Assembly (NCBI RefSeq): GCF_030272615.1
Contig: NC_081409.1
Coordinates: 648,616,468 to 648,680,467, forward strand
DNA length: 64,000 nt
Direction of reading: 5' to 3'
DNA from: Cryptomeria japonica
Taxonomy: Eukaryota > Streptophyta > Pinopsida > Cupressales > Cupressaceae
Positions 11,989-23,677 of the stretch are shown here, piece by piece (within the stretch, counting starts at the first letter, position 1; every line of letters begins with the position of its first letter). Both the position numbers and the translations under genes were made by a program. Under the pieces are notes generated by a model that saw only the letters and a list, made by a program, of their open reading frames with translations, ran no database searches and was not told the origin of the DNA.

Positions 11989-12947
11989 TGTTGGCAATTG
12001 ACACTCATACAGTGACTTTTGATAGTTGCTTATTGGTCTAGGGTTGTCATTGATGGCAACTCTTTTTGGTGATTCGATCCGGGATCGTGATTCATCGTAT
12101 CCAGAAGCAGGAGTTAATTGGTAAAACAAGGCTATCTCGATAATGTTTTGGTCTGGAATGACTTCCGATGATTGCAATGATTTTGGTGGTTGATCTCGTG
12201 TTTTTGGTGAATGGTAAAATCCTTAGGAAGTGTGTGATCATACTTTTTTGGTCCGGTACTATGTTTTGTTCGAGATTGAAGTCGATGTAGAGATACACGT
12301 TACACTTCTTGAAGCCAACTTGGAGGAGATTATTTTTATGTTAAGACCGGATATATAAGATCGAATTGGCGATTGGTTTTTGGTGTAATACAATTGTGAT
12401 GATCCATTTTGGTGCGATTGAGCACAGTTTCATGTGTGCATTTGGTTTATAGATAATCTGGTAGCTGACTGAGATAGAAACAAAGTATTTAGAGAGCGAG
12501 GATAGTCAAAGATCTACTACTTAAATGAAATTCATTCTTGCATTGTTAGATGCTATCTCAGAGTTCATTTCATTGTATTTTCTCATTGTAATCAAATTGT
12601 AAGTCAGTGAGACTTCCCTGAAGGTTGTAGCCTTTCGAGTCATTGTAATTGAGCAGTGAGCTCTAGGCAGTGATCCTGAATGCAAGTGCATTCCCCATCT
12701 ATATAATATTTATGTACTCTTGACCATAGTATATGAATATTATGGGTTCTAGCCCCAGCATGGGTTTTCTCTTTCCGGGTTTTCACGTAAAAATTACGGT
12801 GTTGTGGATCTGTGGTTTATTTATTGCATGTTTATGTCCTTTTCTGTTATGCATTGCAAACCATTGGATAAAGAATAAGTTTGTGGATTTGATTTCTAGC
12901 AGATCACTGATTCACCCCCCCCCTCTTAGTGATCTCTGATTCTAACA
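11989..12947 (+). repeat. NA-2 3' LTR
   Basis: TGTTGGCAATTGACACTC begins right after the polypurine tract, and the LTR ends TGATTCTAACA at 12947 after a C run (959 bases). The start matches the NA-3 LTR (TGTTGGCAATTAACATTC on minus). A TTCCGGGTTTTCACGT block lies near 12773-12788. No matching 5' copy was seen upstream of 6789. Confidence 0.82.
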
Positions 12948-13149
12948 CCCATAGGAATTATAACACAAGATGGAAACACCAATTGTCAATCCCTTAGCCC
13001 AAAGAACTGAGAAGCTACTCAAATTGTGATACATAAATCTCAATATCAATAAACTATATGAAAGATATGTCATGTGGACCTTCAAAGCTTATTGTTTAAT
13101 ATCTTTATGATCTTCTCTACTTCAAAACATTCTCACACTGCATGAGATT
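12948..13149. other. Short spacer between NA-2 and Copia-C
   Basis: About 200 bases without recognisable features; possibly older host DNA or element remnant. Confidence 0.4.
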
Positions 13150-14372
13150 TGTTGAGCCCAAGGTAGGACTGAGAGGGGGGGGGGGTGGTGAATCAGTCTG
13201 AAACTTCAAAATAGATTAATTATAAACAACATTCAACCATTCAAAACACTATTGAGAAAAACTTAGTAACCATCAACACATGAACACTATATTTTATGTG
13301 GAAAATCTAAACTAGGAAAAACCACGATGAGAATCTAATTCACAATATTAGTAACAATGGTTACAAAGTTGTAGGCTCATTGCCAAGGAGCAACAATACC
13401 TAATGGACTTGCTAAACTAAGCCACACAACCTAAGACAAGATACAAAATAAGGACTTTCTCAATTGAGGCTCATTGCTTTTCGGAAAGATACAAACATGG
13501 TGCTTGAAGACCCACTATCATATAGCAATTGAAGAAATACTAGAACTGGTATGAGAAGGATCAACTAATGTTTATTGCTTCTGAGACACAAATGCTACTA
13601 GAAGACCCACTGTCATCCAACAACTAAAGAAATAGTAGAACTAATATGAGAAGGATCTCTTAAACATGAAATTGTCTTTGAACAATAATATGAGAAGGAT
13701 CTCTTAAACATGAAATTGTCTTTGAACAACATAATCAAGCAACCAATATCATGCAAAACATCTCTAAACACAGTCTCTATCTTTGTACACTATATTCCTC
13801 TTCACAAATTGACTTTCGCACATTCACAAACTCAAATCTGCTTGCACTCCTTGAATATGAGATATTGCACAAAATAAGCCACTTGGACCAAAAGTACTAA
13901 AAGTGGTCCACTCCAAGAGAAATAGGGGACCCAAATACATCATAAGACATACTTTCAAGATATATCCAATGATCTACACATTCTAACACATACTTCAAGG
14001 TCAACACCAAATGTAATGTATAGAAAGTCATTAAAGCTTGTCAAATAGTCAGCCAAAAAGATATCTTCCGATGCAAAATACTCCATGCAGATCTCCACAC
14101 ACTAAGGTGAGTTCCATAACAATATCCCAACTTGTCATCCAAAGCATATCTGGACCAAAAACATGATCCAAATAAGATAAACCAATCGAACATACTTAAT
14201 CACAACATAACATAATATATCACACTCAAATCAACCTAACTTGCGAAACACAATTGCCACAAGAGAATCATATTGAGAATAGTGTAAGAACCATATAATC
14301 ATGTCCATTAAACCGCAACAAAAACTTCAACATATTCAAAGACCACCAAAGACGTTTCGTACCAGTCTAACA
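13150..14372 (-). repeat. Copia-C 3' LTR
   Basis: The 3' terminus (minus) is TCAACA at 13150, confirmed by comparison with the 5' copy at 33917. The other end is less certain: TGTTAGACTGG at 14372 is a plausible start, but no clear polypurine tract precedes it. Contains a 44-bp tandem duplication (13642-13729). Confidence 0.65.
13642..13729. repeat. 44-bp tandem duplication inside the Copia-C LTR
   Basis: TAATATGAGAAGGATCTC at 13642 repeats at 13686; the two 44-base units look identical or nearly so. A shorter related TATGAGAAGGATC occurs about 95 bases upstream. Confidence 0.8.
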
Positions 14373-14429
14373 GACATTGTTCATGTCAGAAAGTAGTAAC
14401 TACTGAAATCTGCGAACCGCGAACATAGA

Positions 14430-16870
14430 AAAAGGAGGGGCCATAACCCCAAACTTTTTTCCTGAGATGCTCAAAAGTATCCTTTGCCAACACCTTAGTG
14501 AAAAATGTCTGCAACTTGCTCCTTTTTATAAATATACTCCAATCTGACTTCCTTTTCTATAACTTTTTCTCTTGAGAAATGCTATCTGATTGAGATATGT
14601 TTAGTTCTTGAATGCATCACTGGATTCTTTGAAATGTTTATAGTATTGATATTATCACACATAATAGGAATAGCTACATCATACACCACTTTGATATCTC
14701 TAAGAATTTGTTTCATCCACAACTTGAGTACAACAAGATGTTGTTGCAATGTATTTTGCTTCTGCAACATATAAAGATATTGAATCCTACTTCTTAACTA
14801 AGACACCAACCTGTCTCCCATGAAAAGTGCACCAGCACTAGAACTCTACCTACCATCAATACTTCCGACCCAGTCAACATCTATGTGTATTTTCATTATG
14901 AAATCTCCATTCTTCTTGTATCATAGTCCAAAATTCAGAGTCCCTTTCAAATACCTGAAAGTCCTCTTCACAGTTTGTTCATGAGTTAGTTTCGAATTAG
15001 CCTAAAATATAGCAACCAAGAAAACGGCTTGCATGATATCCAATCTAGAGGCATTCAAATATAATAGTCCTCCAATCATAGATCTATACTTCTTCTGATC
15101 AACATCTGAAGATACATCATCATTGCTCAACTTATAGGCAACAGCCAATGGGGTTGTTATAGGTTTACAATTCTTGATTTCAAATTTCTTTAGCATTTCT
15201 TTAACATATTTTGTTTGAGAAATAAAAATTTCATCTTCTAACTGAGTAACTTATGGACCAAGAAAGAAAGACAACTCACCAATTATTGACATCTCAAATT
15301 CCCTCTATATTTCTTCTGCAAACTCTTTACATAGATCATCACTTCCACCAAATATAATATCATCAACATAGACAACAACAATCAGCAACTTGATACCTTC
15401 AAATTTGAAATATATATTGCTATCTGTAGTACCTTTACTAAATTTTCGTCGTAACTGATATATGTCCAATCTAGCATACCAAGCTCTATGCATTCGTTTG
15501 AGTCCATACAACACTTTCTTCAATATACACACCATACCTGGTTCTTCTAACAGTCTAAATCTGTCTGGCTACTCAATGTGTATTTCTTCCTTAAGTTATC
15601 CATTCAAAAAGGTTGAATTAATATCCATTTGATACACCTTAAAGTTCTTAATAGCAGAGAAAGCAAGATACATCCTTATAGATTCCATCCTAGCTAATGG
15701 AGCAAAATTTTCTTCAAATTCAATACCTTTAACTTGCTAGTATCCTTTACATATCAATCTCGCTTTGTTCCTTGTGACTTGTCTTTGTTCATTTATCTTG
15801 TTCTGGGACACCCATTTAGTTCCTCTCACATTTATGTCCATTAGTCTAGATACTTATTACCATGTTTGATTTTTCTGTATGTGATTTAGTTCTTCTTCCA
15901 TTTCTCTTACCCAACTCTCTTCTTTGCCTACTTCTTATATGATTTAGGTTCCACCAGTGAAAGGAAATAGTAATTTGTCTAATCACTTTCTTTTGCAACT
16001 CTTCTCCTTTTCTAAAATCCTTTGCTATTATCTTCAATTATCTAATTTTCAAAATGTTTCTTTTGCACATATTTGTTTGGGGTTATCATAACTTTCTCTG
16101 GTTCTTCTTTTTCTTCCTCTTCTTCATGACTTGTCACTTTCTCTTTGCCATCTTTTGGATCATTCTTTTCTTCTGCAACAACTGGGGTGATCTCAAAATC
16201 AGTTTCGTAAATAGGTTTAGGAGCAGTTTGATCTCATACTTCACATACTTTCACATTTTTACTTCACACTATTTTGTTCAGTCTCTTGTTGTAACATTGG
16301 TAAGCTTTGTTGTTTGTATCATATCCCAAAAATATCCCTTCATTTGCTCTTGTATCAAACTTTTCAAAATCTTCTTCACCTCTTCTAATGTAGCACTTGC
16401 TTCCAAATATTCTAAAATACTTCACCGTAGGAGGTCTTCCTGTTCCACAATTCATAAGGTGTCTTAGTATGATTCACCCTTATCTGTACCTTATTAAGAA
16501 CATAGCAATATGCACAACTTCCTTCCAATACACATTAGCCAGGTTAGCATCCTTCATCATAGTTCTATCCATCTCAATAATAGTCCTATTCTTCCTTTCT
16601 ACTACTCCATTCTGCTGAAGGGATCTAGGGCAAACAAGTTCCTTCTAATTCCATGTTTTTAACAAAAAACATCAAACTCATTTGAAGTAAATTCTCCTCT
16701 ATAAAATCTCAAACACTTGATTTTACCATCTACTTGATTTTCAACTATTGACTTGAACACTTTAAATCTTTCAAAATATTTTAGACTTATCTTTCAAGAA
16801 TGTAACCCATGTCATCGTACAATAGTCATTAATAAGCAACATAAAATAACTTTCTCTATTGAGTTCTCTT
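14430..16870 (-). pseudogene. Copia-C RNase H, reverse transcriptase and integrase C-terminus
   Basis: From the right: integrase (INDYCTMTWVTFLK at about 16790-16835; GSKCYIRRGEEDFEKFD and GIFLGYDTNNKAYQC at 16264-16455), an acidic linker near 15850-16050, RT (YGLKRMHRAWYARL and YVDDIIFGG at 15305-15535; end of RT with YRSMIGGLLYL at 15002-15196), and RNase H (CDNINTINISKNPVMHSRT at about 14582-14660). The frame is broken about every 200-300 bases, so this is an old copy. The integrase stops exactly at NA-D and resumes at 24857. Confidence 0.88.
16866..16870. repeat. Target site duplication of NA-D, left copy
   Basis: CTCTT at 16866-16870 is identical to 24857-24861. These are the five bases flanking the two LTR ends. 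Confidence 0.93.
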
Positions 16871-18034
16871 TGTTAGGCCCAATATGAAAAGCTAATGTAC
16901 TAAGAGGGGAGGGGTGAATCAGTACTTCAAATCCTTTCTTCAAAAATATCTTCACTGATATGCATAAACCAAAAGCTGCTGTAACATAACATAAAGCTAA
17001 AACAAATAAATAACAATCATACATGATTCACTCCATAACACATATATTTTGGTTACGCAGAAACTCTTTGTTAGAGAGAAAAACTGCGATGGGAATGGCA
17101 CCCACAACTTCACTAATGCAATAATAAAGGTTGCTCGGTTAGAGCTACATGTTCAGCTATTTTTGATAGCTTACCCTGTTAGGAGTATCAAGATCATTAG
17201 ATCTACCTTGCTAAAGGATTTTACAACACTTATTCTAAATGATGCACCTAGTTAAAAGCTTTACAATTTATAGACTTTGTTAGAGTCTTTTACCCTGTTA
17301 AAGGTTTCTTTTACAACTTCAAAATATTACAATAAAATCTTTACAAATATCTGCAACTTTACATCTAGAATGTTATAGCAGATTCTATGTGCTCAAAATG
17401 AGATTACCTTGCTTATAGCATACCTTGGTAACCCATAGAATAACTCGGTAAACCCTTCTGTTTACTCTGTTCTTTGACTGTTCTCTGAAATCCTTCTCGG
17501 TGACCTCTGTGTCTCTGTAACAGTCATAACACTCAGTGCTTTCTTATGTATCACACATGTCTTGCTTCATACACCTCTATGTGTCTCTGTCTGATCTCAA
17601 TCCATGCTGTATAAATAGATCTCTTATGTCAGCGATTTGGTTCATTGCTTCGATCTTACAAACATGATTTATTGAATGAATAACCATACAAAATATTTCA
17701 TTGGATAGATGACCTCAAAATCATACACAATCCTTAAGTGCAATTTCCAATGTGATAACGGTTCTATGTTCCTCAATCTTGTAACACGTTTCCACATGTG
17801 TCTAGGTTCAATGAATCTGGTAACACGATTCACTTGGTGTATCATTATTTTTGCTCGGTAGACATAGAATGTTACTCGGTAGACAGCTCGATGAATACTG
17901 GGCTCTATGACTACTTTCTTCTATAACTGACTGCTTTGTGCATACCGACTGAATGTTTCGGTAGAGGTAACCGATTAGAGTATATAGAATGACTTTGGAT
18001 ATAAAACTAATGGCAACTATAATAAATAGTAACA
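16871..18034 (-). repeat. NA-D 3' LTR
   Basis: It begins (minus) TGTTACTATTTATT at 18034 after the polypurine tract and ends GGGCCTAACA at 16871. It is 1,164 bases against 1,179 for the 5' LTR. Contains CCTAACAGGGTAAG-like motifs (on minus) around 17110-17310. Confidence 0.92.
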
Positions 18035-18394
18035 ATCTCCCCTTTTGACATTAGTTGAGATGTTTGACAAAACTACTTTCAAAGTCATAACTCAAAATTC
18101 TATATACTTACAAAATTTGACTAGATAGACAGTATATATATTAGTCAACAAAATGGTATGTTTCAGATATACTCCCCTTATCAATATATTGTACAAAACT
18201 CCGATTTTGCATGCTCGGTGATCAATATTCTGTATTAACTGGTCGGTTCACTGGCCGATTCACTGCTCTTCTTGTCAAAATTAACTGTGCATATGAATAC
18301 TTTGTTCTGCTCGGTATACTCCCCCTGTATACTACATTTCCCTCTTTGGTACTTTGATGCTATACTCACCCCCCTTTTTGACAAACATCAAAAC
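18035..18394 (-). other. NA-D 3' spacer with polypurine tract
   Basis: On minus, TGTCAAAAGGGGAGAT ends at 18035 directly before the LTR. The rest of the 360 bases is non-coding, with several short purine runs (complements of CTCCCC at 18170, 18320 and 18370). Confidence 0.75.
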
Positions 18395-21300
18395 TTAGTT
18401 ACCATTCGGTGGTGGCAACTGGTCATAAATGGATATATACTTTGTCTTTGCATCGGTAAGGGCGGCAGAGAGGGCATCCTTGACACTGTCCATGAGTGAA
18501 TTCTGAGTTGTAATGTCAGCTAACAGTGAAATTAGTCCATCTAAGGTGCTTCCCTCTTGCTGAGTGGATAGGGAGGTAGCTTTGTTGATCTGCTCTTGGA
18601 CGGATGAAAGATGAGGAATGAATAATGTTTGAAGTGTCATTATGTCCATCCTTATCTTGTGTTCTTCATTCCTTAGTTCCAATTGTTGAGCCATGAGCTT
18701 TTGTAACTTTGTATAAAAATGCTGAATAGAATATGGCTCAGTGGTCAACTTATTTGAGAGATCGGTGATCTCTTTCTCAATTACTTCAGTTTTATTTTTG
18801 ACATCTTTAATGAATAAAAAGAATGTACAGAGTTTCTGAAATAAATAAAGAATGTGCTTGAGTTGAGGGGACAACTCAGCAATAAATTTGACAAATTTAA
18901 CTTTGCCAATAGCAATAGCTATCTGTACCTCTTCAATCATTTTAGCAGTGAGCTCCTTGTCTTTTAACTTGCTCAAATATTCAGATGCATCTACTCCGGA
19001 TGTCTCTATCTTGGTTAGGAGTTCATCCAGTTGAATGTGGATGGCAGCATCTTTTGTCACTGTTGCTTCAGGTAGCATATCGGTTAAGAGTGCTTTCACC
19101 TTCTGAAGTACTTTATTTTTCTTTTGAATAGCCATTTGCTTCTCCTGTTCGGCTTTGGCTTTGCATAGTTCACGAAATTCAATGAGTGCTTGCCCTTTTA
19201 ATTTGGATATATCAACATTGGACAACACTATTGGTTTTGACAAATCTAATTTGAAACTATGCTTTTTCATCTTCTTTTCTTTACCTTTCATCGGTTGAAC
19301 TAAAACAATGGCTTGGGAGGCTTGTTGACACTCGGTAGGTTGCTCGGTAGAGGCAACACTTTGGTCAGTTTCTTTAGCCTCTGTAGTGTCCTTTGGTGTC
19401 TCGGTTGTAACATTTTCAATGCTAGATGGAGCTTGAGAGGTTTGTTCTTGAGAAGTAGCTTATCCTACTGTTGACTTGTGATCTTCTGTGCCTTGTTCTG
19501 TATCCTGAGGGGCCTCGATTGAAACAGGCTGATTGACCGGAGGATAGGGCTGAACTTGTTCCAAAACTGATTCACTGGATACAAGTTGATCATAAGCATT
19601 CCCTTCTATCATTTCTTGTTTTGGTGCCTCGGTGTCCATGATATCTTCATCAACTTGTATAGTGTCAGCAGGGTCTTGCTCGGTGATATCAGGATCTTGC
19701 TCAATGACATCAACTATTTCAACTTCAGCTTGCTCACCAACATTCTTGATTCGAAATATTTCCTGCCATTTTTCTTTGGTCTCATTCTTTACATCCAAGT
19801 AAAGGCCATTCATCAATTTCAAGGCTCTTTGCTTGACTAGGAATTTTGTGTGGTAGTTTTTCAGATGTTCGGTGATCTCATCTACCAACATGTCTGGGAA
19901 AATATGTACCAAACTTCTTTCTCTCATCTGTTTCTCTAAGTCCATGGCATACTTCCACTTGTTGTCAATATGCAAATATAATTCATTTGGAAGAGATTTA
20001 GATACTTCCAATGGGACCAATCGGAATTTCAATAGTGTGCAGATGACAGCTTCTTCTATTTGTCTCTTTTCATCATCAGATCTGGATTCATATTTTACAT
20101 ATCTGAATGATCCATATCCACCATATTGCTTTAGATTAGCACAAAAATTTTCAACACTATGTACATTTACCTTTTTACTCTTGACAATCTGAAATTTGCT
20201 TGCATCTTCAGTTTCAGTGTCACTAGACTCTTTAGCCAAAATTAGTCTCCAAGTAGATTTCTTGTAAGTTTTTGTTACCTTTGGTGCGGCAACGTTCTTT
20301 GGTTTCTTACTCGGTGATGCTGCAGATGCTCTTGTGTTAGGTCGCTTTGCTGGAGGAGTCGGTGATACTTTTGATGTATCCTGTTTCTTTCTTTTCAAAA
20401 CTTTCCCTTTAGACAATTCGGTGCTCAGTGTTATAGCTGCCTCTTGGGCTTCAGATTCCTCTTCGGTGATGGCTATAGTGCCCTTGAAAGGTGTGGAGGA
20501 AGAACCTTCTCCAAATTTCTCCGTTAATACCTTGATCATTTTTGTTGCCTTCCTTGTAGCCTTGGGTACTACAATGCTCATTTTTACTAATTCCTTCACT
20601 TCTTCATATGTTCCATACCTCAGCTCGGTAGCATGCCTTGGTAATGTAAGAAAAGCATCTATTTGCTGTTGTGTGATGTCAAAATCAATCTCATAACCCA
20701 TAGGTGGCAAAGATTGAGTTCTTGGTTCCACAACATTAACATAGCAGTAATCAGTGTCCACTTCAAAACATATGTCATCCTTGTATCTCTCCACTAACTT
20801 GGGTGGAATTCTATATCTGTTATGCATCTTCTCCTAAAACTTGCTGAAATAATCATCCATAATATTATTAATATTATCACCTAGCTTCTTGATGAAGTCA
20901 TTGATTTGATGGGTGATTGGTCAGTGTAGTTCCCAAATAACTTTACTGACTGATGGAAAGAATTTCTCAAAATAGAAAAACATGCATACCAGAAGTGATC
21001 CAAATTTTAGTGTATTAGCCGAATTGTTCTTCTCTGGCTTCCTTATGGTATTGAGATTCTCAAACAGGTTTTTCAACAATACCTCACATAAATCAATTTT
21101 CATGCCTTTCTTCACAATTTTATATGCTAAGTTGACTGCTACACAGGGTACATTGTTTTCCTTTGCTGATCGGAAGAAACAATAACCTATTACTCTAATG
21201 GCAAATTTTAGCTCTGCATCTGTGACATTGTTCAATTTTAGTCCCCTGCAATCAGATTCTACTCCGGTTAAACTGATCAATTCCTTTTGTGATATCATTT

Positions 21301-21742
21301 TCTGAGCCCGGGCATGATTATAAATAGGGTAGCTAGTGATCAAATGAATGATTTCCTTGGTGATCTTAAATGGTTGCTCTTCTAGCCACATGAAGTCATC
21401 ATGAACTCTGCTCAGAACAAACTTGACCCATTGGGGTTTGAAGACACGGGGATAGGTTAGGGCTTCAGTCAATCCCTTGATTTTGATGTGTTCATATTTG
21501 CTATCCATTTTACCATCGGTACACAATTCATCATATGTGTCTTTGATCTCAACATGACCTAGTTCTTCAACTCGACACTTAGTGAAGAATCTCACATCCT
21601 TGACTAATAAAACTCTATCCGGAATGAGTGAAAATGCAGTTTTGTCATTCGGTTTAGATGCAATTTTGGGAGTTAAAGAGTATTTCAGTGAGGGCTTTTC
21701 AATGTTCTCAACAACAACGGGCTTCTGGATCTTAGGTGCCAT
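18395..21742 (-). pseudogene. NA-D ORF2: large conserved unknown protein (about 1,115 codons)
   Basis: The start is chosen at MAPKIQKPVV (21742), four codons inside the longest frame, to match the MAS start in the sister elements. One frame covers the whole length with only three internal stops (TGA near 20921, TAG near 20837, TAA near 19460). Domains seen: N-terminal globular region (VLLVKDVRFFTKCRVEELG, then WVKFVLSRVHDDFMWLEEQP, FAIRVIGYCFFRSAKE, LCEVLLKNLFENLNTI), a basic linker rich in Lys, Pro, Ser and Thr that looks like nuclear-localisation sequence (about 20230-20420), a second helical domain, an acidic Glu/Gln/Pro-rich linker, and a C-terminal coiled coil (18395-19291). No enzymatic motif recognised. 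The N-terminal pattern (ITKEIIHLI…) distantly recalls plant transposon-associated domains; this is inference. Confidence 0.82.
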
Positions 21743-22262
21743 TGCAGATTTCAAATAAATACTAACAAAAGATCCTTAGGGTTTGAGGACTTTCAAACGA
21801 CAGACACTTCCCACTTAGCAAATGATAACAACTTGATATTCACAAATGATGTGATCGGTAAACTAGTCCTTAGAAATGCTTGAGATCGATGTGTAAATAC
21901 CTTGAAATTCGCTCAGGAGGTGGTTTGATCGCCTTTGATTCACTTTGCTCTGCTTTCCTGAAAACTTGGTGAGTGAAAAATGACCGTGAAATAGCTTTAA
22001 GTATTCATTGTACCTCATCGGGCTTCATGCGGTTAGGTCAGAAAACATTAAATGCACTTGGTACCACTACTTTTTTTTATGCTTTTACCAAATAGCTAGT
22101 CTTCCTGCATTTACCGACTTGACAGGCTTCCAAAAGACTGATAAAATTTCAAATTTTCTAATGCATCTTTAATTATGCAGATTTTGAATTAAGTACAAGA
22201 TGAAATAGGAACTGTTAAGATTTGACCTTTGAGAGAATGCAGTCCCCTCATACCTTTATCGA
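21743..22262 (-). other. NA-D spacer between ORF1 and ORF2
   Basis: About 520 bases without coding signal between the end of ORF1 and the ORF2 start. Its position matches the spacers in NA-2 and NA-3. Confidence 0.55.
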
Positions 22263-23615
22263 TTAATTTGGAATAGGTGCACCTAACTCGTTAGGTAAGG
22301 TGCTTTCTTCATTTGACACAATTTCCTTCTTTCTCCAAATCATCTGTAATTTTTCTTTTATTTCCTTAGTGTCTCCTCTAGGTTGATCTCTGCAATCTCT
22401 AGCCAAGTGTCCAACTTTATGACAATGAAAACATGCCATACCAGGATTTCTCCGTGATCTTCGGCTGTTCATTCTAAACCTTATAAAGCAGTTGGCACTT
22501 ATATGTCCATATCTTCCACAACATTCACACCATATCCTTGTATTGTAATCTCATGGTACTGCAGAATACTGTCGGTAAGGATCTGTGTGAGTTCGGTAGC
22601 CTCTAGTATTTGCTCGGTGTGTAGACCACATATAGTTTTTCTGCTTAAACCAACACTCCTCGGTACTATGTCCATATCTATTGCAGTTTTTACAAATCCC
22701 TTTGAATTTTGCCTTCTTATAATTGCTAGTAGATTTTGTCCTACATTGGTTAGATGTGTGACCATATTTGTTGCAATTGTGACAATAACCATTAGACCTA
22801 GTGACATTCGATTGCTTACCTTTTCTGATTTGGCACATGTTAGCAGTGTGACCTTGTTCTCCACAGTAGTTGCAAACAGGTTTCTTTCCTTTGATATTCT
22901 TCTTATTTCCAGCTTGCTTTGATGATTCTCCCTTCTCGGTTGTATGAATTCTTTTCTCGGTAGAGTCTTTTCCTTTGTAACCGAGTCCTACTTCTTTGTT
23001 GGGTCTTCTTGTATTCAGTTGCTCATTCAACATCTTTGATGCTTCATAACTCTTTTTTAGTGTTTCCTTGGATTTCATTTCTGTTTCAAGTTCATTGGTC
23101 AACCTTGATATTTCAAGTTTCAATGCTTGATTCTCATCATCTTTCAGATTTGCTTCATGATGTGCATAGCCCAATTGATATGACAGATTACTTTGTATTC
23201 CAATCATCCTAGTGATTTCATCATTCTTTTCAGATACTAATGCTTCAAGCTGTTATTTTTCTCTTTCTAGATCTCTTATTTTATCTTCAACTGTCCTCAA
23301 TGCATCAAGATTCTCAGTCATCTGTGTGCTGAAATGTTCATGTCCTCTTTTCATTGCTTTTAGCTGACTAGTCAGTGCTTTGTTCTTCTCCTTCAGTTCT
23401 TCAATCATCTCTTCAGTCTCTTCAGATATACTGTTCTGAGAAGATGTTTCAATTTGTTCCACTAACTCTTGAGAGTCCTGCAAATCATTATATAAGCTCC
23501 TTCTAACTTTCAATGATTTTTGCATTTGTCTTTGCATGTCTACAATCACTTCATTAGCATGATCCAACTCTTCTTGCAAATATACAATTCTTCGAGATTG
23601 TTTATAGCCTTCCAT
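22263..23615 (-). pseudogene. NA-D ORF1: coiled-coil protein with five CCHC knuckles (gag-like)
   Basis: The start is ATG at 23615 (MEGYKQSRRI), the first ATG after the primer-site leader; 451 codons. The first half is highly charged and heptad-like (LQEELDHANEVIVDMQRQMQ; LTNELETEMKSKETLKKSYE). The second half has five CX2CX4HX4C knuckles: CNYCGEQGHTANMC, CHNCNKYGHTSNQC, CKNCNRYGHSTEEC, CECCGRYGHISANC and CFHCHKVGHLARDC. Two in-frame stops (near 23253 and 22551) are the only damage. Five knuckles is more than the one or two usual in plant copia gag. Presumed RNA-binding packaging protein; capsid assembly is not evident from sequence. Confidence 0.85.
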
Positions 23616-23663
23616 TGATAAGATCTTTTTCTTTAGGTTGTTAAACCCTTTTCCAAGATTCAA

Positions 23664-23675
23664 GCTTTGATTCCA
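23664..23675 (-). promoter_or_regulatory. NA-D primer binding site (variant)
   Basis: On minus, TGGAATCAAAGC lies two bases after the LTR end. It differs at two positions from the usual TGGTATCAGAGC; element E has TGGTATCAAAGC, which shares one of these changes. Confidence 0.8.
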
Positions 23676-23677
23676 AT

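Larger units (their letters stand above)
6789..12947 (+). mobile_element. NA-2: non-autonomous LTR retrotransposon with two ORFs
   Basis: It runs from the primer binding site to the end of the 3' LTR; the 5' LTR cannot be matched. The interior has ORF1 (6855-8037, coiled coil and zinc knuckles) and ORF2 (8435-11725, unknown). Between the primer site and the polypurine tract there is no protease, integrase, RT or RNase H motif in any frame. NA-3 (50607-57520) is the same family: both have the WYQSLVP leader after the primer site, the same knuckle series and colinear ORF2. It is the most decayed of the three, with about ten stops in ORF2. Confidence 0.82.

Noticed and set aside
13170-13190. Poly-G/poly-C runs (also near 5270, 12915, 25684, 31788, 38760, 50636) as special structures
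   Set aside because: Each is the C-run plus CTCT just before an LTR end; it is a shared LTR feature rather than independent G-quadruplex loci.
18272-21185. Plus-strand frames within 18272-21185 (for example 19586-19840, 20334-20696)
   Set aside because: They are antisense to the long NA-D ORF2 frame and have no recognisable content.
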